Below are positions 44,940 through 58,430 of a stretch of 64,000 nt of DNA, one piece after another; position 1 is the first letter of the stretch, and each line of letters starts with the position of its first letter. The DNA comes from Fragilariopsis cylindrus CCMP1102. Lineage: Eukaryota; Bacillariophyta; Bacillariophyceae; Bacillariales; Bacillariaceae. The stretch covers positions 25,890-89,889 of the forward strand of contig FMBT01000461.1 in NCBI GenBank assembly GCA_900095095.1, read 5' to 3'. The notes below the pieces were generated by a model, which did not search any database, was not told the origin of the DNA, and worked only from the letters and a program-made list of their open reading frames with translations. The position numbers and the translations under genes were made by a program.

Positions 44940-47900
44940 TTATCGTAATTGGTCATCGTCATCGTCATCGTCATCGTTTTCATCCACAACATATATATCC
45001 ATGTCATCATCACAAAAGTGTTCATGTTTATGTTTAAGTTGCTGTCGTATGTTGACCATTTCAGTTAAACCTGTTTCTAAATTTTGTACCCATCGTTTTG
45101 TATCCCATAATGGTGCCGTATGTAAATTATCTAATAACTGTTGTCGGAATGATGAAAAATTTGTATTGGAATCCGTATTTGAATCTGTGTTAGAATTTTC
45201 ACGTGCACACTGGACCATAGTATCTTCATATTCCTTCATCGTTGAAACAATTAATTTGTTCGATAATGATGACGATGATGATGATAGACCACTTTTATTA
45301 TTATTACTGATTGCACTCTTTAGTAAACTAGCACCAACACGACTAGCTAATTTATCAGTTGGGACAATAAAATTACTATCATTTTCATTATCACTATCAT
45401 TGTCCTTACTGTCATTGTCATTAACACCATTGTCATTATCATTTCTATTTCTATTTCTTAATAATGATATCATTGGTACACCTTGTGATAAACAATCACA
45501 ACCAACCGTATGTGCATTATATGCCGGTGTATCTAAAAATAAATCAGCACCAATTGATAATCGATTCAGATGTTCGATACGTGATACTTTATTACAAAAA
45601 ATTAAATAACCTTGGTGTTTCTGATCATGTTCATGTTCATTTAAGTCATCATTGTCATCATCGTTGTTGACATCGTTGTCATCGTCATCGTCATCATTAT
45701 TCATAATCTTTCGTGCATATCGTATAAGATTCATTTCCATACGACATTGTGACGACGATGATGATTGTTGCTGTTGTCCATTAATATTACTAGTACTAGT
45801 ACTAGTACTGCTACTACTTCGTAATAACCATAAGACAGCATTTGACATATCACTATTATTTCTACGACGACCTTCTTCTCTGGTACGTTTTAATGCAGAT
45901 ATCCAAGTTCTATAGGTAAATGGATCAATTTTATCTGGTCGACTATGACAACAAAAAACAAATCCATGTCCTTTGGATGGTAATCCATATAACTTATATC
46001 GACTATCACTATCACTACTTGATCTTGATTCTGATTCTGATTGTTGTTGTCTTTCATCATTACCATTTTCATTGTCATTACCATTACCACTACCATTATC
46101 ATTATTAATAATATATTTATGACTATTCGCAAAATAACAATGTGGCATATATAAAATATTTTCGGTATAATATTTTCTAATATTATACTCTCCTTCATCT
46201 TCATCTTCTTCATCATCTGATTCGTCTGATTCGTCTAATGATGATGATGAGGATGGTGGTATCACAATTTTATCAGCGATCATATAATCAATATATGGTG
46301 CACCACTACTACCTGGAAATCCCATATAGGATACATGTATCATCATAGTATTTTTCGTATTACTACTAACATCATTTTTCGTAGTATCATTAGTTGTATC
46401 AGTTTGACGACCTGAACTACTGACACTTAAACTTGAATTACTACTTAAACTTACTAATTGTTGTAATCGACAATAGGCCATAATTTCAGCAATTAAGGAT
46501 GTACCAGTATAACCACATAAATCAATTAAGATATCCAGTTGATCATTCAAGATACTATTGGACATTTTGGATACACTCCCTGTCAATACTTTCCAATTAT
46601 TTGTCTTTGTATTTGTATTTGTATCTGTCTTTGTACCATTATTTTCATCATCATCATCATGGCTATTATTGCTATTGCTATTACTGGAATTAATAATTTT
46701 TGTGACTTCGGGACTACTATCATTTTCTTGATCTAAGGAATAGAAATAGATTTCAAATTTAGTATCACTATCAGCAGTATTATGAAATTGAAAGACATTT
46801 TGCAGTAGAAATGCTAATGGATGTTTTCCAGTAAAATCTGGTGATAAATAACCAACTTTAATTATTGTTGTCTTTGTCATTTTTGTATTATTATTATCTG
46901 AAGTTGGAGTAGTAGATGGTAGTATTGATGACGAGGACGTTAATGATGATAAATAGGATGATGCTGTTAACGTTGACGATGTCGAAGATGATAAAGATGT
47001 TGATGTCGATTTTGACGATGACTGTGTCATCTTCTTTTTGTTGTTTTTACTTCTCTTCGTAGTAACTGTTACAAATGATGGTGCAGTAGTAGTTCTAGTA
47101 GTACTTCTTGAATTGAATTTTTCATTTAAGTCAGTCCATGGTAACAAATTTAGTAAATCCTGTTGCGTTGTTTGCTGCTGTTCTACTATTGTACCAGATA
47201 CTATCCCACCAATTTGTTGTTGTTGTTGAGTCCATTCCGCTTGTTGCTGCTGTTGTTTTACTTTCTGTTGTTGTACTAATTGTTTGGAACTGGATACAAT
47301 AGCACGCATCGCATATGTATAGGCAATGGCTGTAGAATCTTGTAATGTGAGACAGGGCCATGCTAATGCTTCAAATGGATGTACTGCTGGTACTATTTGT
47401 ACATTAGCGTGTTGTACTACTGCTTCTTCTTTCATATTGAATTCTGATGCTAGTAATGAGTTTTTAGTAGATTGACTTAAATTACTACTAGATTCCTTAT
47501 AATTATTCCAATCACAGATATTTGCTTTGGTACGAAATAACATTGATGATACTTTATCCAATGTTTGTTGACTATTATCACTATCTTCTATAAGTAATAC
47601 GTCTTTCATTTTCATAATCTGTTCCAGTTGATTGGCAGCATCTTGATATTTTCCTTGATCCGATAATAAGGATGCTAATCCTATACGATCTTGTATAATA
47701 GTTAATTTAATTGTATTTATTATATCTTCGTCAACATCAGGACCTTCTTCTTTTTCTATATTCTGTATTATCTTTTTTGTATTAATCGTAATTTTTTTCC
47801 GAAATAAATCTTCAAATCCGGATAAGATAGATGGATTGGTCATCACAGCACCATTTACTTCTTGTACTGCATTCATTAAATATAATTCTGCCTTCTTTAT

Positions 47901-48263
47901 TAATTCAAATTCATCATCGGCATCATTGTCAGAACTGTTCCCAAGGTTTGACAAGATCTCTTGAGCTTTTATAATCCATGATTTCTGTGATGATGATGAT
48001 GTTGATGACGATGATATCGACGATGTTGACGATGACGACATTGCTGATAGCCTGATCAATGATCGTGGTAGTTGTACTGAAACGACGCTACACCTACCAT
48101 GACCATTTTCATTATGAGCTAAGAGAGGGATGGGCCGTTGTAGTATGAATGCAGAAGTTATAGTACTACTACTACTGCTATGATTGAACCATTCTTGTAC
48201 TAATAATAATAATGACAATAGTTGTATCCTGCTCGACCATGATATTATCCTATCACAATTCAT
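44940..48263 (-). CDS. GT41 O-GlcNAc transferase-like protein with N-terminal targeting sequence
   Basis: Transfers GlcNAc or a related sugar to Ser/Thr of proteins, by family. The frame is intact, 1107 residues from ATG at 48263 (the longer frame starts only at TTG). N-terminus: hydrophobic IQLLSLLLLVQEW, then ITSAF, which resembles the ASAFAP signal of diatom plastid proteins, then a basic Arg/Ser segment. A helical, weakly TPR-like part follows (LASLLSDQGKYQDAANQLEQ), then VPAVHPFEALAWP. The split catalytic domain starts near residue 468 (VGYLSPDFTGKHPLAFLL; ILIDLCGYTG; HVSYMGFPGSSGAPYIDYMI) and continues with GFVFCCHSRPDKIDPFTYRT (~768) and LFLDTPAYNAHTVGCDCLSQ (~910). Long Asn/Asp/Ser insertions separate the blocks. 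Confidence 0.9.
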   Translation of the reverse strand: MNCDRIISWSSRIQLLSLLLLVQEWFNHSSSSSTITSAFILQRPIPLLAHNENGHGRCSVVSVQLPRSLIRLSAMSSSSTSSISSSSTSSSSQKSWIIKAQEILSNLGNSSDNDADDEFELIKKAELYLMNAVQEVNGAVMTNPSILSGFEDLFRKKITINTKKIIQNIEKEEGPDVDEDIINTIKLTIIQDRIGLASLLSDQGKYQDAANQLEQIMKMKDVLLIEDSDNSQQTLDKVSSMLFRTKANICDWNNYKESSSNLSQSTKNSLLASEFNMKEEAVVQHANVQIVPAVHPFEALAWPCLTLQDSTAIAYTYAMRAIVSSSKQLVQQQKVKQQQQQAEWTQQQQQIGGIVSGTIVEQQQTTQQDLLNLLPWTDLNEKFNSRSTTRTTTAPSFVTVTTKRSKNNKKKMTQSSSKSTSTSLSSSTSSTLTASSYLSSLTSSSSILPSTTPTSDNNNTKMTKTTIIKVGYLSPDFTGKHPLAFLLQNVFQFHNTADSDTKFEIYFYSLDQENDSSPEVTKIINSSNSNSNNSHDDDDENNGTKTDTNTNTKTNNWKVLTGSVSKMSNSILNDQLDILIDLCGYTGTSLIAEIMAYCRLQQLVSLSSNSSLSVSSSGRQTDTTNDTTKNDVSSNTKNTMMIHVSYMGFPGSSGAPYIDYMIADKIVIPPSSSSSLDESDESDDEEDEDEGEYNIRKYYTENILYMPHCYFANSHKYIINNDNGSGNGNDNENGNDERQQQSESESRSSSDSDSRYKLYGLPSKGHGFVFCCHSRPDKIDPFTYRTWISALKRTREEGRRRNNSDMSNAVLWLLRSSSSTSTSTSNINGQQQQSSSSSQCRMEMNLIRYARKIMNNDDDDDDNDVNNDDDNDDLNEHEHDQKHQGYLIFCNKVSRIEHLNRLSIGADLFLDTPAYNAHTVGCDCLSQGVPMISLLRNRNRNDNDNGVNDNDSKDNDSDNENDSNFIVPTDKLASRVGASLLKSAISNNNKSGLSSSSSSLSNKLIVSTMKEYEDTMVQCARENSNTDSNTDSNTNFSSFRQQLLDNLHTAPLWDTKRWVQNLETGLTEMVNIRQQLKHKHEHFCDDDMDIYVVDENDDDDDDDDQLR

Positions 48264-49722
48264 TGCATGGATAAAGAAGAATACTATGATGATGATGATG
48301 ATGAGGATGATGATGACAAGCAAAACGTCGTTACATGTATACAGTACTGATGGCGTGTACCGTACAGCAGTAAATAAAACAACGATGATGATATTTGGTT
48401 TTTATTTTGGTTTCCCATCATCGATCATGACGTGATGATGATGTACAGTATTTAGAATCTTTTCCGTTGCTTTTGTTGTCTTTTTTCTCCCTTCTTTTCG
48501 TTAGAAGAGTTTGATTGAGGCACGTTTGTACTACATTTATAGTACGTCCGTACGTACGTACACACGTACGTCATACTGTAGCCAGCCGCCACCTTTGCAC
48601 CTAAAGGCATGCCATGTCCTTGTTGGGAATAATGGAATGAATGAATCATCGAATCCATTCCATGGTGATCGAATACTGTACAGTAGAAGAAATGAGGTAT
48701 ATGGCAAGCAAACAACCCGGTTTTTTTAGGAGTTCTACTTTCCTCTTGGACTACATTACAGTAGCCACACTTTCTGTACAGTGGTTTTGCTTTGAACAAA
48801 ATTGTGGAAGTTTGGCTTTGCAATTTCATGTAACTACAAGGAGATTAATACTATTGATATATGTGAGTAAGTTAGAGAAGAGATGTAAGAAAATCTTTTC
48901 TTAAGATCAAGAAGGGGGTGTTATTGTTTTGATTCAAATAGTAGCGCGATAGGCTCGCAACTAGGAAAATTCTTTTGAAAATTATTAAGTATTGGAGGGA
49001 AAATTGTCCAATCATCTTGACAATGGGAATGTATTGAATCGAACCTCCATGGGTATCTATCTATTTAACAAAATCTTACCAGACGAAATATAGATATTGG
49101 TACTCTCAACAGAGATAAGAAAATTCGGATTCATTTGGTCAAATTTCGAATCGCCAGGAAGAGGTGCATAAGAGAGGAAAATTAAAGATCAAAGAATGGA
49201 TTGATAGATAAAGTACTAGTACAGAAGTCTCTATTAGTGTTATATTAGTTAATGCGATAATTTTTATTCCTGTTGTTACATTAAGAGAGGACCCATTATC
49301 AACGGGTATGTAGGACGTGTTTTTTCGGAAAATCCGATCATGTGTGTCTTTTACTAAGGGAGAGTTTTAGTACCTAAAAATACATCCAATTCAACCCAAA
49401 CTTTTTGTCCTTGTTAGGAGTACCAAGACCTATATTTCATCTTATAAGCGTACATTACATAGATCGATATCCATTGAGTCTATTTCTTATAACAGTATTT
49501 GTGATTGTACAGTACAGTATAATAGTATTAACTTCAACACTGAATATACACCTATCCAAACAATTTTGAAGATAAAAAGGAAGAATCCTTTGAATTCAAT
49601 GGGGGGTGCGCTGAGTCTTATAATACTTTGAGCCTGGAATGCAAATGATAACTAATTTCTTAATGTTATGTTTAAAATAAGATGAAGGTATGATGACCAC
49701 TCTACTATTTTTATAACCTTAT
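48264..49722. other. 1.45 kb intergenic region
   Basis: Between OGT-like gene start and ABCG gene end. Has ACGTACGTACAC-type simple sequence near 48545-48570 and GTACAGTACAG near 49508. A 125-codon ATG frame at 48452-48829 is low in protein character and not called. Confidence 0.35.
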
Positions 49723-52511
49723 TTAGACCTTCTCAAAAGAACATATGCTCCAATCATCAATAACATCTGAAATAAAGCAAGAATCAATATATTGAACCAA
49801 TAGTTAGCAAATATACCATTTATACCAATACTTTCATATACATTATTTCCTATAGTACAGTATATTATAGTAAAAGTATACGTAGATAACATAATATAAA
49901 GACAAAAATGAATTTTATGTTAGTAAACAGAAGAGAGGGGGGATGAGGGAAGAGGAAGATTTCTGTTTTTCTGCGGTGATGTTGTAATATTGTTGTGTAG
50001 GATACTGTACTGTACTGTACTACCTAAAACTTACCTGGCAGTGGACATTCATTTATTTCACCAACTGTTATTCCTGATGACGATGATGATGATGAATCAT
50101 ACTCATTTGAATTACATGGTATAAATCTATCTTCGAATTCATTAATTAATAATGAACAATATCCATATCTTGCAAATGATATGTAACTTATATATTTCAT
50201 TATTAGATGCATATTATTAAATGGTATATAGAAACCACCAAGTATAAACAAAATAATGTGATTGGGGGTGCTAATATTAATGCAATATTCATATTAGGTA
50301 TTAATATACTTAAAAAGAAACCCATATTTTTGTGCACAATTTAATGTTAACCAATAACTAACTATAAATTTAAAAAACCTACTGGAAGATGGATATAATC
50401 CTGCTGTCCAATAGGTTATCATACCATACAATAATGGCAATGCAATATTATTTGTCATATCACTAATCATTTTCGCTATAAAGAATGGTAATACATGATA
50501 CATTTTTTTAGACCGTTCTCGTTTTAGTAATGTACGTTCACGATTAAATACGGATATTGAGGATGTAACGATGGAAGCTCCTTGTGCAATTAATATAAAA
50601 ACAACAAAGAATTTCTTTCAAATATATTTGATGTTGTATCTGGTATCTGCCACCACATAAAACTTGTAAAAGTCAAATAGGTTAACATTAATAAAAATGA
50701 TACTCTTGTTATACGTTCACCACGTTGTTGCTTGGTTATACGATTAATTAATAATTTTAATTTCTTTCCAAAATGTTGCTTCATACATAGTACTATTACT
50801 ACTATTACTATTATTCTCAGCTTTGTTCTCATCTTTATTACCACTTCTACGGATTAGTGTACTACTGCTATTATTACGATGACGAATTGTTGATGTTGTT
50901 TTAGTGTTGTTGCTGTTGCCGTTGCTTGTTGTTGTTTCGAAATTATCACCATCGACTATATCCTCTTCCTCTAGAGTGTTGTTATCTTTACTACTACTCA
51001 TTAGCATCCTACGTCGTCGTTCATGTTCCGACCAATAATCTGCTAAAGATTTATAACTACCATCATCACCATTGTCATCATCATTCATTCGAACCTTATT
51101 CTGTTCATCGTCAATGATTGTATCCATAATCCAATCAGCGATTCCCGTTTCTGGTGGTAATGGATGTACAATACAACTATTACTACTACCATCAGTACCA
51201 TTGTTGTCATTATAACTTATAGGAATATTTTCTAAATAAGATCGTACTAATGATGGTTTGCCATTATATATCACAGATCCTTTACTTAACAGAAGTAGAT
51301 GATCAAACATATTAAATATATCCGTACGAGGTTGATGGATAACAATGGCAATCGAATGTCCTAATGATGTTAATTCTTTCAATGTCACAATCAATTTATA
51401 GGCGGTAGAGGAATCTAATCCAGAGGTTGGTTCATCACATATTAATAAGGATGGACGTGTGACTAATTCCACACCAACTGAAAGACGTTTCCGTTCCCCA
51501 CCGGATATAGTTTTGATTATATTATGACGAATGTGTGTTAGATTCAACTCTTTCATTGTTTCAATAACTAATTCCGTTACTTTTTGATCGGATATGGAAG
51601 ATGGTGTTTTTAATCTAGCTGCAAAATAGATTGTTTCTTCCACAGTTAAATTATCTAAAAGTAGATCATCTTGCCAAACTACACCAATCATTTGTTTTGG
51701 TATAGTACCATTATCATAAGTTGTTGCACCAGTGCTACTAACAGTTGTACATTGTATTTGACTTTCTTTCGTTATATCATTACTACTGTTAATTAGTCCA
51801 GCAACAACGGATGTTAAACTTGTTTTACCTGATCCAGATGGACCTAAAAAAGAAAAAGATGGCGAAATGGTAAAGAAAAATAAGAATCCAAATAAGAAGA
51901 AGAAACAGAAACAGAAACAAGAAGTTTGGTCATTGCATTCCTTACCCATCCATGCTGTTAATTCAAATGGATTAATTGTTGTATTAATTTTATTTAATAC
52001 AATCATACGATTTTCGAGTGGTGGATCATTTGGTGTTCCTTCTTCCTATTATTGGCATTATCATTTGATGATTTCCATAATGATTGCCATAATGATGATG
52101 ACGATGACGATGCACAGCTGTTGTTGCTGTTGACGTGATAGGTTGATATGTCACATCCTCAAGAGTAATTTTAATTTGGGGTATAGTTCTATTATTATTC
52201 TTATTCAAAAGGAAAAAGGAGGATGCTGCTTCGATACTCTACTACTGGTTTTACTCTTACTATTATTGGTATCACCACTACCACCACCACCACAACGACG
52301 GCGATAGCTGCATCGGCGTCATCAACATCATCGCCGTCGAATACTCCTAATTCTTCATCATCATCATTGTCGTCGTCGTTCATGTTCATGTTCATGTTCA
52401 TGTTCATGTTCATGTTCATGTTCATGTTCATATTCATATTCATATTCTCATTAGGTCGTCGTCATCGTTGTCGTCGTCAATGATCGCTTCATTTGACTTC
52501 TTCGGTACCAT
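49723..52511 (-). CDS. ABCG (white-type) half transporter, many frame breaks
   Basis: Exports lipids or other hydrophobic molecules, by family. Likely start is ATG at 52511 (MVPKKSNEAII); an Asp-rich N-terminus contains an (MN)n run. ITLEDVTYQP begins the ABC domain. Intron 51945-51844 precedes GPSGSGKTSL (Walker A); then VVWQDDLLLDNLTVEE, ISGGERKRLS (signature), LLICDEPTSGLDS (Walker B) and VIHQP (H-loop). The membrane domain includes LLINRITKQQRGERITRVSF, GASIVTSSISVFNRERTLL, MNIALILAPP and LGGFYIPFNNM. Intron 50034-49850 precedes the last exon (NYWFNILILALFQMLLMIGA; stop TAA 49723). Frame breaks near 52454, 52213-52217, 52048, 50765-50773, 50597-50601, 50327-50331 and 50264-50268 are mostly in homopolymers. 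Splice sites and motifs are intact, so it is probably a working gene read with errors; a pseudogene is not excluded. Confidence 0.75.
52379..52446. repeat. TTCATG hexanucleotide repeat in ABCG coding start
   Basis: About eleven six-base units (TTCATG, last ones TTCATA), encoding Met-Asn pairs on the minus strand in the N-terminus of the ABCG gene. Confidence 0.9.
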
Positions 52512-53476
52512 GATTGATTCTTTTTCTTTTTCTTCTTTTTCTATCCAAGACTAAAACACGTAGCTTAGTAGAGAGAGAGCGGGACAAGACTAGACTAAAG
52601 TGAGAATAATAGACTAGACTAGAATCGACTGGTAGGATAAAGTAATGTAAGGCGAAAGGTTCCGTTTATGCAGTAGATCAATTCAATGAACGATTGATGT
52701 ACAGTAGCGTGTGTGTGTATGTGTTTGTGTTTAGATGTATGTTTAAAAATAATTGATTTGCCTTTTTTGGTGGAAGAAATCTAAAATGAAGTTTTGTAAA
52801 ACAATGTGTCAGCTACGAAGAAGTGAGCGGAGAAGTGAGCGGAGAAGTGAACGGAGAAGTGAAAGGAGAAGCTAAAAAAAAAATTAGAGGCACGTTGATT
52901 ACCATGACACTCTAATAAGCGCGCGATCTTTTCTTGGTGTGTTTTGGATTGTTTGATTTTGATTTTGATTTTATGCTTTGTGTGAAGAATGAATTACGGA
53001 CAAGTAGTGAGCCGTGACCCAATGTCCAAGCAAGTGTTTATTTAGAAGAGACAAAGTACAGTTCGCGGGAGTAGTGAAATAAATATCAATGACATCGACT
53101 CTGTATAATACAAAAGATGGGGCAGAATTACTTTCATTTTCATATATAGATTATAGATAGACAGTAAGTAGCCCAACTAATACCTTAATTATATTATGTA
53201 TTGCTTATATTAGCCCGACTAGACACCAGCCGTTTACCCATGTGCATACACTACTTAAAATATACACGCAGATTTAAAACCTGTCAATAACATGCCCAGT
53301 AGGGAATCGATCCTCCGTATTTTATTATAATTCACCAATCTCGGAAAACCAAACAACATCGAGAACCTCCTTAAAAAAAAAACCACGCGGCGGTTGCAGT
53401 TATTGTCGCCGTTTTGTTTTTTTGGCTCTTATTTTATTTTATTCGAATCCTTTTTTTTCAATTCTAAAAGCATTCA
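52512..53476. other. Intergenic region upstream of ABCG gene
   Basis: Holds a 12-base tandem repeat at about 52818-52872 (AGAAGTGAGCGG and variants, four to five units) and AT-rich sequence. No gene seen. Confidence 0.4.
52818..52872. repeat. 12-base tandem repeat
   Basis: AGAAGTGAGCGG x2, AGAAGTGAACGG, AGAAGTGAAAGG and a final AGAAGC. Possible promoter element of the ABCG gene or plain minisatellite. Confidence 0.85.
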
Positions 53477-55928
<2,452 letters not shown>

Positions 55929-56226
55929 ATTATCGATTCAATAATATTTAATGTCGACAACTTACTTGTACCGTACGTTGATTTGTTGGTTGTGGATCAC
56001 ACAGATCCAACGATATCTTTAGAGGATCGTGCTGTTGCTGTTTCTCTCTCTACAGTATTTATTTCCTGTCTTGATTTCATGTCTTGACGAATGCACAACA
56101 TGAACGTGAGCTTGGTTGCTTTCGCAATTTTTTAGCGCTCGTACGAAGAACAGACTCTGGATTGATTTTACATTCACTACAGGATCGTTTGTACAGTCTA
56201 GGTATTTAATGCCGGGACTAAACCAG

Positions 56227-56823
56227 TCACGTGTGTATGTATGTATGATGTATGTATGTATGTATATGTAGGACATTCGGATTACTAATTGTTGCCGATG
56301 TTGTTCTTGTTGTCGGTTCGACTGACGATGGTATTGCACTACTATGTGTTTCAACGTATCCAATTATAGATAATGCAATACAACCTAATAACAAAAAAAC
56401 CAAATCTTTCCAGAGAACTTTAATTGTATTTGGATCAATATTAATATCTCCAATAATAGCAGTAGACATATCTAATCGTCGTTGTAATGCATTCTGTTGC
56501 ATTTGTTCTATTTGATATGATAAATATTCATAGGATGAGGATAATGAATGCGTAAGTAGTGGTTGTGCTGGTTGTGGTAGTGTATTATTGTTATTGTTAT
56601 TGTTACAACCGGCTGCGTTTATTGATATAGCAGTATTATTAGTGGTCGTAGTATCTGGTGTAGTCTCATTATCCTCATCACGACCATGTTTTTTATTTAC
56701 AGCACTGTCTTCATTAATACTCATGGTTTGAACTGGGGGTTGTTTTAATTCCTTTCCTGCTATTTCGTTACAGTTGCATAATATGTTTGTGTTTCTATGT
56801 TTTTGCGTCTTGTTGTTATCCAT
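56227..56823 (-). CDS. Small single-pass membrane protein, unknown
   Basis: An intact 198-residue frame from ATG at 56823. Polar Asn/Thr-rich N-terminus, a helix (SSYEYLSYQIEQMQQNALQR), and one membrane span (VLWKDLVFLLLGCIALSIIG). The C-terminal end (HIHTYIHHTYIHT) is encoded by an ACATACAT microsatellite, so the true stop could differ. No family recognised. It is divergent from nothing close: 297 bases separate it from the kinase start. Confidence 0.6.
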   Translation of the reverse strand: MDNNKTQKHRNTNILCNCNEIAGKELKQPPVQTMSINEDSAVNKKHGRDEDNETTPDTTTTNNTAISINAAGCNNNNNNNTLPQPAQPLLTHSLSSSYEYLSYQIEQMQQNALQRRLDMSTAIIGDINIDPNTIKVLWKDLVFLLLGCIALSIIGYVETHSSAIPSSVEPTTRTTSATISNPNVLHIHTYIHHTYIHT

Positions 56824-57261
56824 TTTATTCTATTGCTACAGTACCGGTATGGTTGGTGATCTTTTTTAAAAAGAACGAAGAACATTGCTTCGCCATCAGG
56901 GACCGGCAGCTTCAAGCCAGTAGCTAGTCGCCTTGTACAAGAAAGGGGGGAATCTAGGTTGCATCATAATCAAGGGAAAAAAGAAGGGAAATGAAAGGTG
57001 AGAGTGAAAGTTCAAACTACCTTTATTTTCCTCCTTCCCCCAAGGGGGAAATGCGCGTTTATATAATAGAGAGTCAAACACACGGTAACTCAATAAGACT
57101 AAAAACAACACATAACATTGAATTTCGTATGCAAAACAATGTATTTTTTTTAAACATCATCATTTTTTATTACATGTAGCTATGCATACTGTAGTAAGTA
57201 AGGTATACAATCTTTAATAATTCGTAATAAATAACCGTCTTGCATCTTTGCGTACTACATA
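56824..57261. other. Intergenic region
   Basis: About 440 bases; nothing recognised apart from poly-T and G-rich patches. Confidence 0.3.
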
Positions 57262-57805
57262 TTAATTGAATGGATTTAATGACGTTCGGAATTCGGCTTC
57301 ATTTGCTCTGTTTTGTAAATCAACTTTTTCAATACAATCCTTATCGGATAATCCAGCCTGTCGAATAAAGCGTTTCAATTCCTTTATTGACATTTGATCA
57401 ACGACGACCGAAATCGAAATCTTATCATCTTCAGAGCAGATTGAATTATCTTTATAGGCTGTTGTGGTTGTGGTTGTGGTTGTGGTTGTTGTTGTTGTTG
57501 TGTCAATTTCCTTCGTACTTGTACTGTTATTATCTTCTTCCCTCTCTCTGTTGTCTCCTTCTTGTAGACTATTATTATTGCTACTGCTACTACTACTGGT
57601 AGTGTGATTATTATGGTGTTGATTTGTATATACAGCATTCGGATTAGTTGGTTTACCTTCGGGATGAGTATTTTGAAACGCTTGACATACTTCCATATGT
57701 GCAGTACATTCCTCTTGACTATCAGCAACGATTGTTTCACCACACAAGACACATTGACAATATTTCTTTTGTCATTATTTTTGTCTGTGTCGTCGTCGTC
57801 GTCAT
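57262..57805 (-). CDS. Zinc-finger protein with C-terminal SAP/CARP-like motif, one frame break
   Basis: ATG at 57805 (MTTTTTQTK), about 180 residues. An apparent extra A in A4 near 57762-57765 separates the start from YCQCVLCGETIVADSQEECT, AHMEVC: a C-x2-C ... H-x3-C zinc finger of the small ubiquitin-binding or C2HC kind. A Ser/Asn/Thr-rich linker with a poly-Thr run follows. The end, QMSIKELKRFIRQAGLSDKD plus CIEKVDLQNRANEA, matches the short helical motif shared by the C-terminal MANF/ARMET domain and RNF34-type E3 proteins (ELK..L...GL...C.EK.DL). Function not assigned; a role in ubiquitin or ER stress handling is only a thought. If the frame break is real the gene is broken or starts elsewhere. 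Confidence 0.6.
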
Positions 57806-58430
57806 TGTAAACTACCCCCTACAAGGTTTGGTCAAGTCTAAACTACAGTACAGGAACGATGATTTTATTTCTATTATTATTTTAAACCATATTATGTGGC
57901 CAGAGTTCGAATTAAACAAAATTACGGAGTCCATCTATTCGATGATTACAGTATGTCATTGTCGTTGTTTATGTGTTGTTTTATTCAAATAATTTGAATT
58001 CCAAAAATACAGGGCTTTTCCAGCGATCATACGAATGAAGGACAAACACGTCTAGTTTTGTTCACGAGTGAACGCGATCAATTTTTTATATTTAAAAGCT
58101 TTTTTTTATTATTTTATTATGTACATTGTAAGTAAATTTCAAAAAAGTACATACTGCTTGCATTCACGTACTTTTTAAAGCATATAGTACTAGTATATAT
58201 AACTTATTATTTAGTACTGTAGCTGCCGCTTTGCTCCTCAACGTCTTAGAAAGACAGAAAAGTCAACAGTCAACCCGCCAATTATTCTCTATATTATTGT
58301 ATCTATATTACATAGGTATGTTGAACCTTCTTGCACGTCTTGCCTCTTTGCGTACGTACTAGTATGATTTCTTTGATAGGTGTTGACAATAAAATGTATT
58401 AGTATAATAGTCTTCATTTATTCATTAATT
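57806..58430. other. Intergenic region
   Basis: About 620 AT-rich bases, T8 and TATATA stretches; no gene seen. Confidence 0.3.

Noticed and set aside
48452-48829. 125-codon minus-strand frame with an ATG
   Set aside because: Part of it is coded by ACGTACGT simple repeat, there is no domain or even composition of a protein, and it fills a promoter-like gap.
53290-53330. tRNA-like T-arm wording (GGGAATCGATCCTCC)
   Set aside because: No acceptor stem or anticodon arm can be drawn around it.
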